This document shows positions 1-7,490 of a DNA stretch of 11,980 nt, piece after piece (the first letter of the stretch is position 1; every line of letters starts with the position of its first letter). The stretch is from JAUWCW01 sp030609125 [NCBI: Candidatus Rokuibacteriota bacterium] (GTDB taxonomy: Bacteria; JAUVQV01). Below the pieces are notes generated by a model. The model saw only the letters and a list, made by a program, of their open reading frames with translations. It did not search any database and was not told the DNA's origin. The position numbers and the translations under genes are program-made. The DNA lies in contig JAUWCW010000028.1 in assembly GCA_030609125.1 (NCBI GenBank), positions 1-11,980 of the forward strand, in the 5' to 3' direction.

Positions 1-666
1 CTGAAGAAGATGGCCTCAGGCGAGGAGAGGAAGGAGACCGGGCCGGCGATGCGGGAGTCCCTCGGCATCGATCTGGCCGGCTTCGAAAAGAGGTGGCGCG
101 TCTATCTTGATGGGCGCGGCTTCGTGGAGATCCAGGGCCTGAGCATACCGGACATGAAGGTCCACTCCGGCGGGAACGGCGGCGATGCGGAGGAATGGGA
201 CCTGGAAAGATGGCAGCCCCTGGAGGCCAGGAAGCACATCAAGCTGGGCGATATGCTGCGGGCCCGTCACCGGTACAGCGCCGCGCTGTGGGAGTACAGG
301 AGGGCCCTGAAGATCTCTCCCGCGTCGCCCTTCGTCCTCAACAGGATCGGCATGGCGCAGAGGGAGCTGTCCGCCAATGATAAGGCCGAAGCCCGTTTCC
401 GGGAGGCAGCGGCGATCTATCCCGGCTACCCCACTTCGTACGCCAACCTGGCGGAAGTCCTCGCGCTGGAAGGCCGATGGAAGGAGTCGCGCCGTGCGTT
501 GGAGGAGTACCTCGCTGTCAATCCTTTCAATCCCTTCGTCTGGAAAGATCTCGGGTCGGTGCTCATGGAACTGGGAGAGACGCAGGCGGCGGTGCGGTCG
601 TGGGAGACGTCCCTGGAGCTCAACCCGGCCGATCCGGAGCTCAGGCGCGCCCTCGGAAGGCCCTGA
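1..666 (+). CDS. TPR-repeat protein, C-terminal part (peptidase-MA-like/TPR), 5' end outside window
   Basis: The reading frame is open from the first base, so the methionine at position 10 is probably internal and the gene starts upstream. Residues about 18-35 of the visible part (SLGIDLAGFEKRWRVYL) resemble the end of peptidase-MA-like, gluzincin-type domains, where a helix of the form 'lsefErrWrayL' precedes a C-terminal region. This is inference from pattern. From about residue 75 to the end there are about four tetratricopeptide repeats with the usual features: A-L-x-x-Y/W-R-R-A-L, then N/D-P-x-x-P-x-x-x-x-x-L-G. Examples are ALWEYRRALKISP, AEARFREAAAIYPG and AVRSWETSLELNP. TPRs are protein-binding helical hairpins. 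The catalytic HExxH region, if present, lies outside the window. The gene runs in the same direction as moxR, 86 bp ahead of it, and is probably the upstream member of that operon. TPR proteins are frequent neighbours of MoxR/vWA genes. The TPR call is firm; the peptidase relationship is tentative. Confidence 0.8.
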   Translation: MKKMASGEERKETGPAMRESLGIDLAGFEKRWRVYLDGRGFVEIQGLSIPDMKVHSGGNGGDAEEWDLERWQPLEARKHIKLGDMLRARHRYSAALWEYRRALKISPASPFVLNRIGMAQRELSANDKAEARFREAAAIYPGYPTSYANLAEVLALEGRWKESRRALEEYLAVNPFNPFVWKDLGSVLMELGETQAAVRSWETSLELNPADPELRRALGRP

Positions 667-690
667 TTCGCTGACTTGGAGAAGAGAAGG

Positions 691-756
691 ATGGCCACTA
701 CAATGGAGTCGGCTCAGAAGGTCGACAACCCGTGTCGTAACCGGAGGAAGAAATGA
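691..756 (+). CDS. possible 21-codon micro-ORF coupled to moxR
   Basis: In the 86-bp gap before moxR an ATG at 691 opens a 21-codon frame (MATTMESAQKVDNPCRNRRKK). Its TGA at 754-756 overlaps the moxR ATG (753-755) in an ATGA arrangement. A purine-rich GGAG lies at 678-681, 9 bases before the ATG, so initiation is plausible. The C-terminal half is strongly basic. The ATGA overlap is the same coupling used between the two next genes of this operon. It could be a leader peptide that sets moxR translation, or a chance frame. No family is recognised. Confidence 0.3.
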   Translation: MATTMESAQKVDNPCRNRRKK

Positions 757-1760
757 CTCAATGGAGAGATGAAGACGACGTGCGCATGGCCGCCGACCTT
801 GTCCGGGCCAGGGAAGAGATTCGCCGCGAAATAGGCAAGGTGATCGTCGGGCAGGAGCAGGTGGTGAACGACCTGCTCACAGCTCTTTTCTGCGGCGGGC
901 ACTGCCTGCTCATCGGGGTCCCCGGCCTGGCCAAAACTCTCATCGTCAGCACCCTTGCCCGGGCCCTGGAACTTTCCTTCAACCGCGTTCAGTTTACTCC
1001 GGACCTGATGCCGTCGGACATCACGGGCACGGATATCCTGGAAGAGGACGTCTCCCGGCGGCGGTCGTTCCGTTTTATCCGGGGGCCTCTTTTCACCAAC
1101 GTGCTTCTTGCCGACGAAATCAACCGTACGCCTCCCAAGACACAGGCCGCCTTGCTGCAGGCCATGCAGGAATACCAGGTGACCTCGGGGGGGCAGACCT
1201 ACGAACTGGAACGACCCTTCTTCGTTCTCGCCACCCAGAATCCCATCGAGCAGGAGGGGACGTATCCTCTCCCGGAGGCCCAGCTCGACAGGTTCATGTT
1301 CAGCATCAACATCGACTACCCACGCTTCGACGAAGAGGTGCGGGTGGTCAGCACCACCACGTCCGGCGCTGTTTCGGAGGTGGAGCCCGTTCTCGACGCC
1401 GGCAGAATTCTGCGCTTCCAGGAGCTTGTCAGGCGGGTTCCGGCGGCGGATCACGTGGTGCACTACGCCGTGCGCCTGGTGCAGGCGAGCCGGCCCGCGA
1501 AAGAAGGATCGCTGGGATTCGTCCGGGAGGGCGTCTCCTGGGGGGCTGGTCCCCGGGCATCCCAGTATCTTGTCCTCGGGGCCAAGGCCCGGGCCCTCCT
1601 GGCGGGACGGTACGCCGCCTCGACGGAAGACATCCGGGCCCTCGCGTCGGCTGTGCTGCAGCACCGCATCCTCACGAATTTTACCGCCGAAGCGGAGGGG
1701 ATAACGGCCCGCGACATCATCACCCAGCTCCTCGAGCAGACCCCCGAAGATGGAAAGTAG
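753..1760 (+). CDS. MoxR-family AAA+ ATPase
   Basis: A 335-residue AAA+ ATPase of the MoxR group, cytoplasmic chaperone-like enzymes that work with vWA-domain proteins in assembly or activation of protein complexes. Visible motifs: Walker A GVPGLAKT at residues 55-62, which is the MoxR-specific form; Walker B VLLADEINR at 117-125; and the MoxR signature ATQNPIEQEGTYPLPEAQLDRF at about 160-181, which includes the sensor/arginine-finger region. A C-terminal helical lid follows. Length is normal for the family (about 310-350). The start is chosen at 753 because GGAGG at 743-747 sits 5 bases upstream. The end overlaps the DUF58 gene by 11 bp, which supports co-translation. MoxR next to DUF58 and a BatA-type vWA protein is a very common bacterial arrangement. 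The client complex cannot be told from the sequence. Confidence 0.95.
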   Translation: MTQWRDEDDVRMAADLVRAREEIRREIGKVIVGQEQVVNDLLTALFCGGHCLLIGVPGLAKTLIVSTLARALELSFNRVQFTPDLMPSDITGTDILEEDVSRRRSFRFIRGPLFTNVLLADEINRTPPKTQAALLQAMQEYQVTSGGQTYELERPFFVLATQNPIEQEGTYPLPEAQLDRFMFSINIDYPRFDEEVRVVSTTTSGAVSEVEPVLDAGRILRFQELVRRVPAADHVVHYAVRLVQASRPAKEGSLGFVREGVSWGAGPRASQYLVLGAKARALLAGRYAASTEDIRALASAVLQHRILTNFTAEAEGITARDIITQLLEQTPEDGK

Positions 1761-2676
1761 GATCACTCCGCCCCGGGGCCGCCCCGGCCGCCCAGGGAAG
1801 TACTTCGATCCCGTGATCCTGGCCAGGATAAAGAACCTCACCCTCCTGGCACGTCACGTTGTGGAGGGGCTCATGGCCGGACTGCACCGCAGCTCTCTTC
1901 ACGGGCTGTCGGTGGAGTTCTCGGAGCATCGCCCCTATGCGCCCGGAGACGAGCTGAGGAGGATAGACTGGAAGCTCTTTGCCCGTCAGGACCGCTACTA
2001 CGTGAAGGAGTACGAGGCCGAGACCAACCTGCGGGCCCTTATTTTTCTCGATTCCAGCGGCTCCATGGGCTACAGCGGAGGGGGAGTGACGAAACTGGAG
2101 TACGGCAGCTTCATCGCCGCCTCTCTCTCCTACCTCATGCTCCTGCAGCGCGACGCGGTCGGGCTGGTCACCATGGGCGGGGAGGGGCTTCGGGTCCTCG
2201 CGCCGCGGTCCAACCCCAACCACCTGCGGGCTATCATCACCGAGCTGGAGGGGCTGAAGCCGGAGGGGCGCACGGACATACCGGCTGCCCTGGAGGAGGT
2301 TGCCAGGAAACTGCATCGCCGTGGGCTTTTCATCATAATATCGGACTTTATCGACGACCCGGAATTCGTGGAAAGGGGCTTCAAGCACCTGCAGCACCGC
2401 AAAAACGACATCATGGCCTTCCACATCGCCGATCGTGAGGAGATAGATTTCCCCTTCAGCAAGGTGACTCTTTTCAGGGACATGGAGGAGGAGCTGGAAG
2501 TCACCACGGACCCGAGAGGGATCCGCAGGGAGTACCGGGCGGCGGTGGACGAGCACCTCCGCAGGATCAAGGCCTTCTGTCATGCCCACTTCGCCGACTA
2601 CGACCTCTTTTTCACCGACGAGCCCCTTCACAGGAGTCTCGTCAGGTATCTCGCGCGAAGGGGATACTCCGGATGA
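1750..2676 (+). CDS. DUF58 domain protein (vWA-like), MoxR partner
   Basis: A 308-residue DUF58 protein. The family signature is at residues 61-74 (RPYAPGDELRRIDW), followed by a vWA-like fold with an intact MIDAS metal-site motif D101-S-S103-G-S105 (FLDSSGSMG) and a second acidic segment, FIIISDFIDD. No membrane segment is seen, so it is probably cytoplasmic or peripheral. DUF58 proteins are the usual partners of MoxR ATPases; the exact biochemical role is unknown. The ATG at 1750 lies inside the moxR 3' end and has no strong ribosome site, so coupling to moxR is likely. The TGA at 2674-2676 overlaps the next gene's ATG at 2673 (ATGA). The family call is very secure. Confidence 0.93.
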   Translation: MESRITPPRGRPGRPGKYFDPVILARIKNLTLLARHVVEGLMAGLHRSSLHGLSVEFSEHRPYAPGDELRRIDWKLFARQDRYYVKEYEAETNLRALIFLDSSGSMGYSGGGVTKLEYGSFIAASLSYLMLLQRDAVGLVTMGGEGLRVLAPRSNPNHLRAIITELEGLKPEGRTDIPAALEEVARKLHRRGLFIIISDFIDDPEFVERGFKHLQHRKNDIMAFHIADREEIDFPFSKVTLFRDMEEELEVTTDPRGIRREYRAAVDEHLRRIKAFCHAHFADYDLFFTDEPLHRSLVRYLARRGYSG

Positions 2677-4781
2677 CCCTCAGCTTCCTCTCTCCCTGGT
2701 TTCTGCTGGCCGGTCTGGCAGTCGCCGTCCCGATTGTCATCCACCTGCTCCAGCGCCGCCGGGAAGTAGTCCTGCCCTTTTCCATGGTCCGCTTCGTCCT
2801 TCTGGCCCGCCGGAGATCATCCCGGCGCCTGAAGTTGCGTCGTCTCCTGCTGCTGGCGGTGAGAATGGCGGCCGTGCTCCTTCTCGCTCTCATCCTGGCC
2901 CGGCCCGTTCTCAGATCGCCCGCCTCTCCCGGTCCCGGGGAGGAGGCGGGGTACACCGTCATGATTGTGGACAATTCCCTGAGCATGGCTGCCCGTGAAG
3001 GCGGCCGGAGCCTCTTTGAGGCCCTTCGGGTCATGGCGGAGGATTTTGCCCTGGGCGCCGCGGAGGGTGAGCTCTTTGCGCTCATCCCGGCGGCCCGGAT
3101 GGGAGAGGTCGCGCCTGTCGGCTCCTGGAAGACACGCCCCGCCTTTCTGCAGGAGCTTTCACGGACGGAGGTGCTGCCCGACAAGGGCGATTTCGTGCGC
3201 GCCTTCGAGGAGGCGCACATTCTGCTCAGGGAAGCGCAGCGGCGGCCGCGGCGAATCGTTGTCTTTTCCGATCTTGCCCGCGGGAGCTGGTCGGATTTCA
3301 GCTACCTTTCCCTCCGCGACACCGACCCTTCCGTGCCGGTCAGGATATTTCGGGTCGGGAGAGAGATCGAAATGAGCGGCGGGGGCGTCCTCGCGCTTGA
3401 TGTCGGCGGAGAGAGCAGGATCGCGGGGGAGAGGATCGAGGTGACGGGGCAGCTTGTGAACCTCGGCCCCGAGTCGGCCGTGAAGGTGGAGCTCTGGCTG
3501 GACGGTGAAGAGACTGACAGGAAGATGACCGGCATCGACCCGGGAAGCGAGGGGGTCGTGACCTTTTTTTTCGAGGGGCTGGGGGAGGGAAGCCACCGGA
3601 TCGAAATGCGCCTTCGGGAGGATGGCTACGCCGCCGACGACAGGCGGTATGCCGGCCTGGGCCTCTCTCCTCCCGTGAGGGTCCTCCTGGTGGACGGAGA
3701 TCCCGGCTTCACCCTCGTCGAGAGCGAGACCTTCTTTGTTCATGAGGCCCTGAGGCCCGAGAGGCTGTCCCTTATGGACCCCCTGGAGGTTCGCCTGGCC
3801 GGGGTGGAAGAACTGGCCCGCGCGGACCTCGACGCCTACGACGTGGTGGTTCTCGCCAACGTGCCCGCCCCCCCCGACGGGCGGGCCCTGACGGACTTTG
3901 TCTCCCGGGGAGGCGGGCTCGTCGTCTTCTGGGGCGGCAACTGCCGGGCCGGGGAGTATGCGGGTTCCCTGACGTCACTCCTCCCCGCCCGCCTCGGAGG
4001 AATCGAGACCGCCGCGCCGGGGAGCCCCTTCAGGGTGGGAGCCGTCGATTACGAAGACGCAGTGCTCTCCGTCTTCCGCCCCCCAGACGGCGGCACACTC
4101 TCAACCGCCGCCTTTACCAGGCGGGCGGAGGTCGTCGAAGAGCTGCAGGGTACTTCAGTGCCGGCCCGGTTCGTGGACGGGCAGCCGTGGATGATCAGGG
4201 GCCGCGTGGGAGACGGGGAGGTTCTTCTCTTCACCTCCACCGCCGATCTGGCGTGGAGCGACCTGCCGACCAAGCCGGCGTTTGTGCCCCTCCTTCGCCG
4301 AGCGGTTCTCGGACTGTCGGGAAATCTGGACCCGAACCAGGAAACGGGGATCCTCGCCGGGGAGGAGAAGGTCTTCAGGGGCGTGCCCGCTCTGGCAGCC
4401 GTGGCCGTTACGGCTCCGGACGGCACGGTCAGCCGTGTCGAGTTCAAGCCGTCCGAAGAAGGCAGGAAGGCGCGTTACAGGGCCGGCAGACAGGTCGGCT
4501 TCTACTCGTATGCTCTCGGTGACAGGGAGGGGATTTTCGCCGTGAATGCGCCGTCTGTGGAGTCCGACCTGCACCGGATCGGGGCGGGTGAGCTGAAGAG
4601 CCGTTTCCAGCAGGTGCCCCTGGAGGTGTTCTCCCGTGAAGGAGGGGAGGACGGCGCCGAATTCTTCCAGGCAGGATCACGCAGCCTCACCCGCGCGCTC
4701 TTCGTCACTCTTTTCTTTCTCCTTCTGGCCGAGATGCTGCTCGCCGGCCCGCGCCTCTTTCCCCGCCGGCCATCGGCCTGA
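2673..4781 (+). CDS. BatA-type vWA membrane protein with glutamine-amidotransferase-like domain
   Basis: A 702-residue protein. Residues 1-80 match the BatA/aerotolerance N-terminal domain: one hydrophobic segment at about 8-26, a basic loop starting HLLQRRR, then a second hydrophobic segment at about 58-78. A vWA domain follows, with a MIDAS motif D100-N-S102-L-S104 and a later strand ending in FSD at 198-200. Residues about 245-325 look like a CARDB/Ig-like beta domain (LVNLGPESAVKVELWLDG). Residues about 335-425 look like a class-I-glutamine-amidotransferase fold (VRVLLVDGDPG, then YDVVVLANVPAP, then FVSRGGGLVVFWGG) without a visible catalytic Cys nucleophile, so probably not an active amidotransferase. 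A final hydrophobic segment at about 672-690 precedes a basic tail. The layout suggests two N-terminal membrane segments, a large domain outside the cytoplasm and a C-terminal anchor. AAGGGG at 2658-2663 is a good ribosome site, and the start overlaps the DUF58 stop by ATGA. It is the last gene of the operon. The role is inferred to be a MoxR-dependent membrane complex. Confidence 0.88.
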   Translation: MTLSFLSPWFLLAGLAVAVPIVIHLLQRRREVVLPFSMVRFVLLARRRSSRRLKLRRLLLLAVRMAAVLLLALILARPVLRSPASPGPGEEAGYTVMIVDNSLSMAAREGGRSLFEALRVMAEDFALGAAEGELFALIPAARMGEVAPVGSWKTRPAFLQELSRTEVLPDKGDFVRAFEEAHILLREAQRRPRRIVVFSDLARGSWSDFSYLSLRDTDPSVPVRIFRVGREIEMSGGGVLALDVGGESRIAGERIEVTGQLVNLGPESAVKVELWLDGEETDRKMTGIDPGSEGVVTFFFEGLGEGSHRIEMRLREDGYAADDRRYAGLGLSPPVRVLLVDGDPGFTLVESETFFVHEALRPERLSLMDPLEVRLAGVEELARADLDAYDVVVLANVPAPPDGRALTDFVSRGGGLVVFWGGNCRAGEYAGSLTSLLPARLGGIETAAPGSPFRVGAVDYEDAVLSVFRPPDGGTLSTAAFTRRAEVVEELQGTSVPARFVDGQPWMIRGRVGDGEVLLFTSTADLAWSDLPTKPAFVPLLRRAVLGLSGNLDPNQETGILAGEEKVFRGVPALAAVAVTAPDGTVSRVEFKPSEEGRKARYRAGRQVGFYSYALGDREGIFAVNAPSVESDLHRIGAGELKSRFQQVPLEVFSREGGEDGAEFFQAGSRSLTRALFVTLFFLLLAEMLLAGPRLFPRRPSA

Positions 4782-4789
4782 GTCCCTTC

Positions 4790-4846
4790 GGCCGTCATCC
4801 TGGGCCCTTCGCCCTGTCATCCCGAGTGAAGCATAGGGAATTCGAA
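4790..4846. repeat. short dispersed-repeat-like element (GTCATCC.GAG.GAAG type), two partial copies
   Basis: Two adjacent partial copies are seen: CGTCATCCTGGGCCCTTCG from 4793, and CTGTCATCCCGAGTGAAG from 4815, continuing as CATAGGGAATTCG. These resemble, from memory, the widespread intergenic element whose core reads GTCATCCTGAGCGAAGCGAAGGATCT in many unrelated bacteria, and whose minus-strand translation gives 'FASLRMT..AQDD'. Here the minus strand likewise reads YASLGMTG then AQDDG. The element fills the 35-bp convergent gap and runs into the 3' end of tilS. A small GGGC/GCCC hairpin lies inside. No transposase is nearby. Confidence 0.6.
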
Positions 4847-6223
4847 ATGTGCGCGGAGGAAGAGGAGTTTCTCCGTGGCTCGAGTTACGCGGCACCGGTG
4901 GGAGAGAACGATGCCGGGGACCCAGATGATGCCCCTGCTGTCGCAGACCAGGGGGAGGCGGTCCCGGTCCAGGCGGGGGACCTTGCGGTCGATGAGAACG
5001 TCCTTTATCTTGCGCTCTCCCCCGAGTCCCAGGGGCCGGATGCGGTCACCGGGCCGCCTGCGCCGGAGACGGATGGGAGGCTCGATTTTTTCCCAGTCGA
5101 GGGCGACCTTCCAGGGAAGGCCCGCCAGGCGGCGGGGATTGAAGGAGACCCCCCTTCTTCTGACCGAGGCAGTTACCTTCCCCAGAGAGCGGGGAAGGAG
5201 TGCGCTCCCCGGTGCGGGGAGGTGAGTGCCCGTGATCGCAGGGAGGGGGAGCCTGCCCTTGCGCAGCGCCAGCCCGGTCCCGTCCCTGTAGGCGACTATC
5301 CCCCCCGGAAGGTCCCAGGTGAGGAGGCGTGCGGTGCCGGAGTGGGTGAGCAGGGTCTCCAGGTGACGCCTGCCGAACTCCCGCTCGCGAGGGGCCAGAG
5401 ACCGCAGGGCCGTCAGGAACGCTCTTGTCAGCAGGGCGGGGTGGGACCTTTTCAGGATAGCGGCTGAAAAAAAGTACTCGTCCCGACACGACGAGGACTC
5501 CTCGAGGATCGGGCCGGCAAGATCATCGAGAAGTTCGCTGTCACGGCGCAGAAGGGCGGCAAGCTCTCCCAGATGCTCTACGATGCGGGGATTGTAACGG
5601 CGGGAAAGCTGTGGCAGAAGCTCGAGGCGGAGCCGGTTTCGCAGGTAGACGGGCTTCTCGTTTGAGATGTCCTGCCTCCAGGAGATTCCCCGGGTCTTGA
5701 GGTAGCCTTCGATATCACCCCGGCTGGTCTCGAGGAGGGGATGAATGATTATTCCCCCGTGGCTGAGGGGCGGGATGCCTCCCATCCCCGCCGGTCCCCC
5801 TCCGGAGAGGAAGCGCATGATCATCGTTTCCGCCTGGTCCTCCGCGTTGTGTCCCAACGCAACCCGGTGGCAGCGCCGCCTCCGGGCGGTGCGAAGCAGA
5901 AAATCGAGCCGCTCCCGGCGGGCAGCTTCCTGGAGGCCGTCACCGCCGTCCTCTCTCCCGGAGGAGCGCCCGAGATAAAAGGCGAGCCGGTGCCGGGCGG
6001 CGAGTCTCCTGACGAAGGAGGCGTCGGCCCGGGACGAGGCGCCCCTCAACCCGTGGTCGAAGTGAGCGACGGCCAGGCGCAGGCCGAGACTTCGGCGGGC
6101 CTCCAGAAAAAGGTGAAGGAGACAGACCGAATCGGCTCCGCCCGAGACGGCCAGGAGAACCTTCTCGCCGCGGGCGGCCATCGAATGGCGCTCGATCGTT
6201 TCACTGAAGCGGGTAAGGATCAC
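4817..6223 (-). CDS. tilS: tRNA(Ile)-lysidine synthase
   Basis: TilS ligates lysine to the wobble C of tRNA-Ile(CAU) using ATP, which changes both decoding (AUA) and charging (Ile instead of Met). From the chosen start the protein is 468 residues, normal for the long form. The PP-loop SGGADS is at residues 27-32 after the strand VLLAV. The second N-domain motif GHNAEDQAET is at 124-133, and AHFDHGLRG lies at about 53-61. The C-terminal domain has RRRRPGDRIRPLG and KIKDVLIDRKVPRLDRD, then a strand with WVPGI. The frame stays open upstream into the cytochrome gene. I take the GTG at 6223-6221 because the N-terminal helix RFSETIERHSM just before the PP-loop is typical; the ATG at 6181 would remove it. 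There is no strong ribosome site, and the start lies 5 bp after the cytochrome stop, so translation is probably coupled. The last eight residues are encoded by a dispersed-repeat-like element. Confidence 0.95.
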   Translation of the reverse strand: MILTRFSETIERHSMAARGEKVLLAVSGGADSVCLLHLFLEARRSLGLRLAVAHFDHGLRGASSRADASFVRRLAARHRLAFYLGRSSGREDGGDGLQEAARRERLDFLLRTARRRRCHRVALGHNAEDQAETMIMRFLSGGGPAGMGGIPPLSHGGIIIHPLLETSRGDIEGYLKTRGISWRQDISNEKPVYLRNRLRLELLPQLSRRYNPRIVEHLGELAALLRRDSELLDDLAGPILEESSSCRDEYFFSAAILKRSHPALLTRAFLTALRSLAPREREFGRRHLETLLTHSGTARLLTWDLPGGIVAYRDGTGLALRKGRLPLPAITGTHLPAPGSALLPRSLGKVTASVRRRGVSFNPRRLAGLPWKVALDWEKIEPPIRLRRRRPGDRIRPLGLGGERKIKDVLIDRKVPRLDRDRLPLVCDSRGIIWVPGIVLSHRCRVTRATEKLLFLRAHFEFPMLHSG

Positions 6224-6228
6224 GCGGG

Positions 6229-6870
6229 TCAGATTCTGAAGTGGCTGAGCGTTTTCTTCAGATTCTCCGCAAGCGTATTGAACTTCTCCACCATGCCCTC
6301 CAGCTTGCCCACCACCTCCTTGTGGCAGGTAACGCAAAGGTCGGTAATCTCGTCCCGCGCCACCTTCTGCTGCGGCCCCTTGTGGATCTGGTGGCAGTCG
6401 GAACAGCTCACGTTGGCGACAGCGTGGCGGCTGCTGCTCCAGCCCGAGAGGTTGGCGAGGGAGAAGGAGCTGTGGCACTTGAGGCAGACCAGGGACTGCG
6501 CGCCGCTGGGGATTTCCTTGAGGGGGATGAAGGTCTTGAAGTCGCAGGTTTCGTTCCGGACGTTCCCTATAGCCAGGCTTCCCGGTCCGTGACAGGACTC
6601 ACAGTTCACCAGCGGCATGCCGGTGCCGGCCGTGACCTGCCCGCCGTGGAGGCTTGTTCTGAAGTCCTTCGTCAGCCTGTCGTGGGTGTGACACTTCTCG
6701 ACGCACGAGTCGGTGCCGACGTAGTCGGCGTCGAGACGCCCGGCGATCAGCTTCTCGTACTCCTTGATCGGCATGCTGGTGCTGCTCTCTTTGAGAGAGC
6801 TGCATCCCCAGGCCGCAAGGAGCACGAGGGCAACTGCCAGGCAAGACAGTTTTGATGGAAACCCTCTCAT
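6229..6870 (-). CDS. multiheme c-type cytochrome, probable lipoprotein
   Basis: A 213-residue exported cytochrome. The start is taken at the ATG at 6870-6868 because AGGGGG at 6882-6877 lies about 7 bases upstream and an N-terminal signal follows directly: MRGFPSKL, then a hydrophobic run, then LAAWGC with Cys23 as a likely lipidation site. The lipobox is not perfect, since Trp at -2 is unusual. Four canonical heme sites are visible: CESCH (90-94), CLKCH (129-133), CSDCH (156-160) and CVTCH (179-183). A fifth, CVEKCH (56-61), is of the rarer CX3CH type. Histidines at 75, 149 and 163 could be distal ligands. The stretch YVGTDSC...SLHGG...VNCESCHGPGS resembles the cytochrome c family with doubled CxxCH motifs found in anaerobic respiration. 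The C-terminus is a short amphipathic helix. It is probably a periplasmic electron carrier or the subunit of a respiratory complex; the partner is not in the window. It is followed by tilS, with which it has no obvious functional link. Confidence 0.88.
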   Translation of the reverse strand: MRGFPSKLSCLAVALVLLAAWGCSSLKESSTSMPIKEYEKLIAGRLDADYVGTDSCVEKCHTHDRLTKDFRTSLHGGQVTAGTGMPLVNCESCHGPGSLAIGNVRNETCDFKTFIPLKEIPSGAQSLVCLKCHSSFSLANLSGWSSSRHAVANVSCSDCHQIHKGPQQKVARDEITDLCVTCHKEVVGKLEGMVEKFNTLAENLKKTLSHFRI

Positions 6871-7490
6871 CCCCTTACCCCCTTTTGGTGTGTCACGATT
6901 GTGGCAGGGACCCCCCACAGAGCCGAAAAGGCATGAGGCGCCCGGCCAGAGTCAGATGGAAAGGAAAACGGTGGAGAAGTGAGATGGCCGAAAGGAAACC
7001 GTCGCGAAAAAAAGGAACACCGGGGCCGTGTGCTGAGAACTGGTACAGCTGTTCTTGGTGACGCCAAACCCCGTTTCCCCTCCCTTCCCGCTGAAGAAGC
7101 CGGGCCCGCGGCGTTGACTCCGACCTGCGGCTGACAAAAAAGCGGACAACCTCCCGGGAAAATAGGCGAAACCGAATGAAAAAGCAAGCCAAATCAGATG
7201 TGCAAATCCCACAAAAAGGGTAGGGAGTCCCTCCCCTCTGCGGGTCGGGATGAACGGGTCCGGTGGGGGGGAAGGATTGACATGACACCAGTTAGGCCGT
7301 AAGAAAGGGGTGGCCGGACGGGAAGATTGAGCCTTGCCGTCTGGCATCGAAACCCTCGCCGCACCTCTTTCTGCGGCGGGGGAAGGCGTGGGTGGCGAAG
7401 GGTTCGGAAAGGCGGAATCGTGGGTGCGAGACTTTTTCTGGTTATCCTGGTGCTGACGGCGGCTGCTCCCGGGAGACCTTCTCCGCCGTG
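6871..7490. other. divergent intergenic region, no gene recognised
   Basis: About 620 bp between the divergent cytochrome and uppP genes. Open frames exist on both strands but are low-complexity, overlap one another and show no family resemblance, so I call none. It should contain promoters for both genes. A possible uppP promoter is TTGACA at 7277-7282 with a weak TAAGAA 17 bp on; for the minus strand I see nothing better than weak boxes. A-rich tracts occur at 7007-7013 and 7136-7141, and G-rich tracts at about 7265-7276. A strong hairpin (listed separately) lies 108 bp before uppP. A long 5' leader for uppP is possible. Confidence 0.5.
7353..7382 (+). promoter_or_regulatory. strong hairpin in the uppP upstream region
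   Basis: Bases 7353-7363 (CCCTCGCCGCA) pair with 7372-7382 (TGCGGCGGGGG) to give an 11-bp stem with one G-U pair and an 8-base loop (CCTCTTTC). No T-run follows on either strand, so it does not look like an intrinsic terminator. It could be an RNA leader element, a protein-binding palindrome, or chance in GC-rich DNA. Confidence 0.35.

Noticed and set aside
714-1841. 375-codon minus-strand frame opposite moxR
   Set aside because: It is an antisense shadow of a well-supported AAA+ ATPase gene, with no recognisable motifs.
4826-5467. Long plus-strand open frame opposite tilS
   Set aside because: It is the antisense shadow of tilS in GC-rich DNA, with no domain and no ribosome site.
7007-7031. 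Possible minus-strand terminator: weak ACAC/GTGT stem followed by seven T
   Set aside because: The stem has only 4 bp before a mismatch, and there is no minus-strand gene upstream for it to end.
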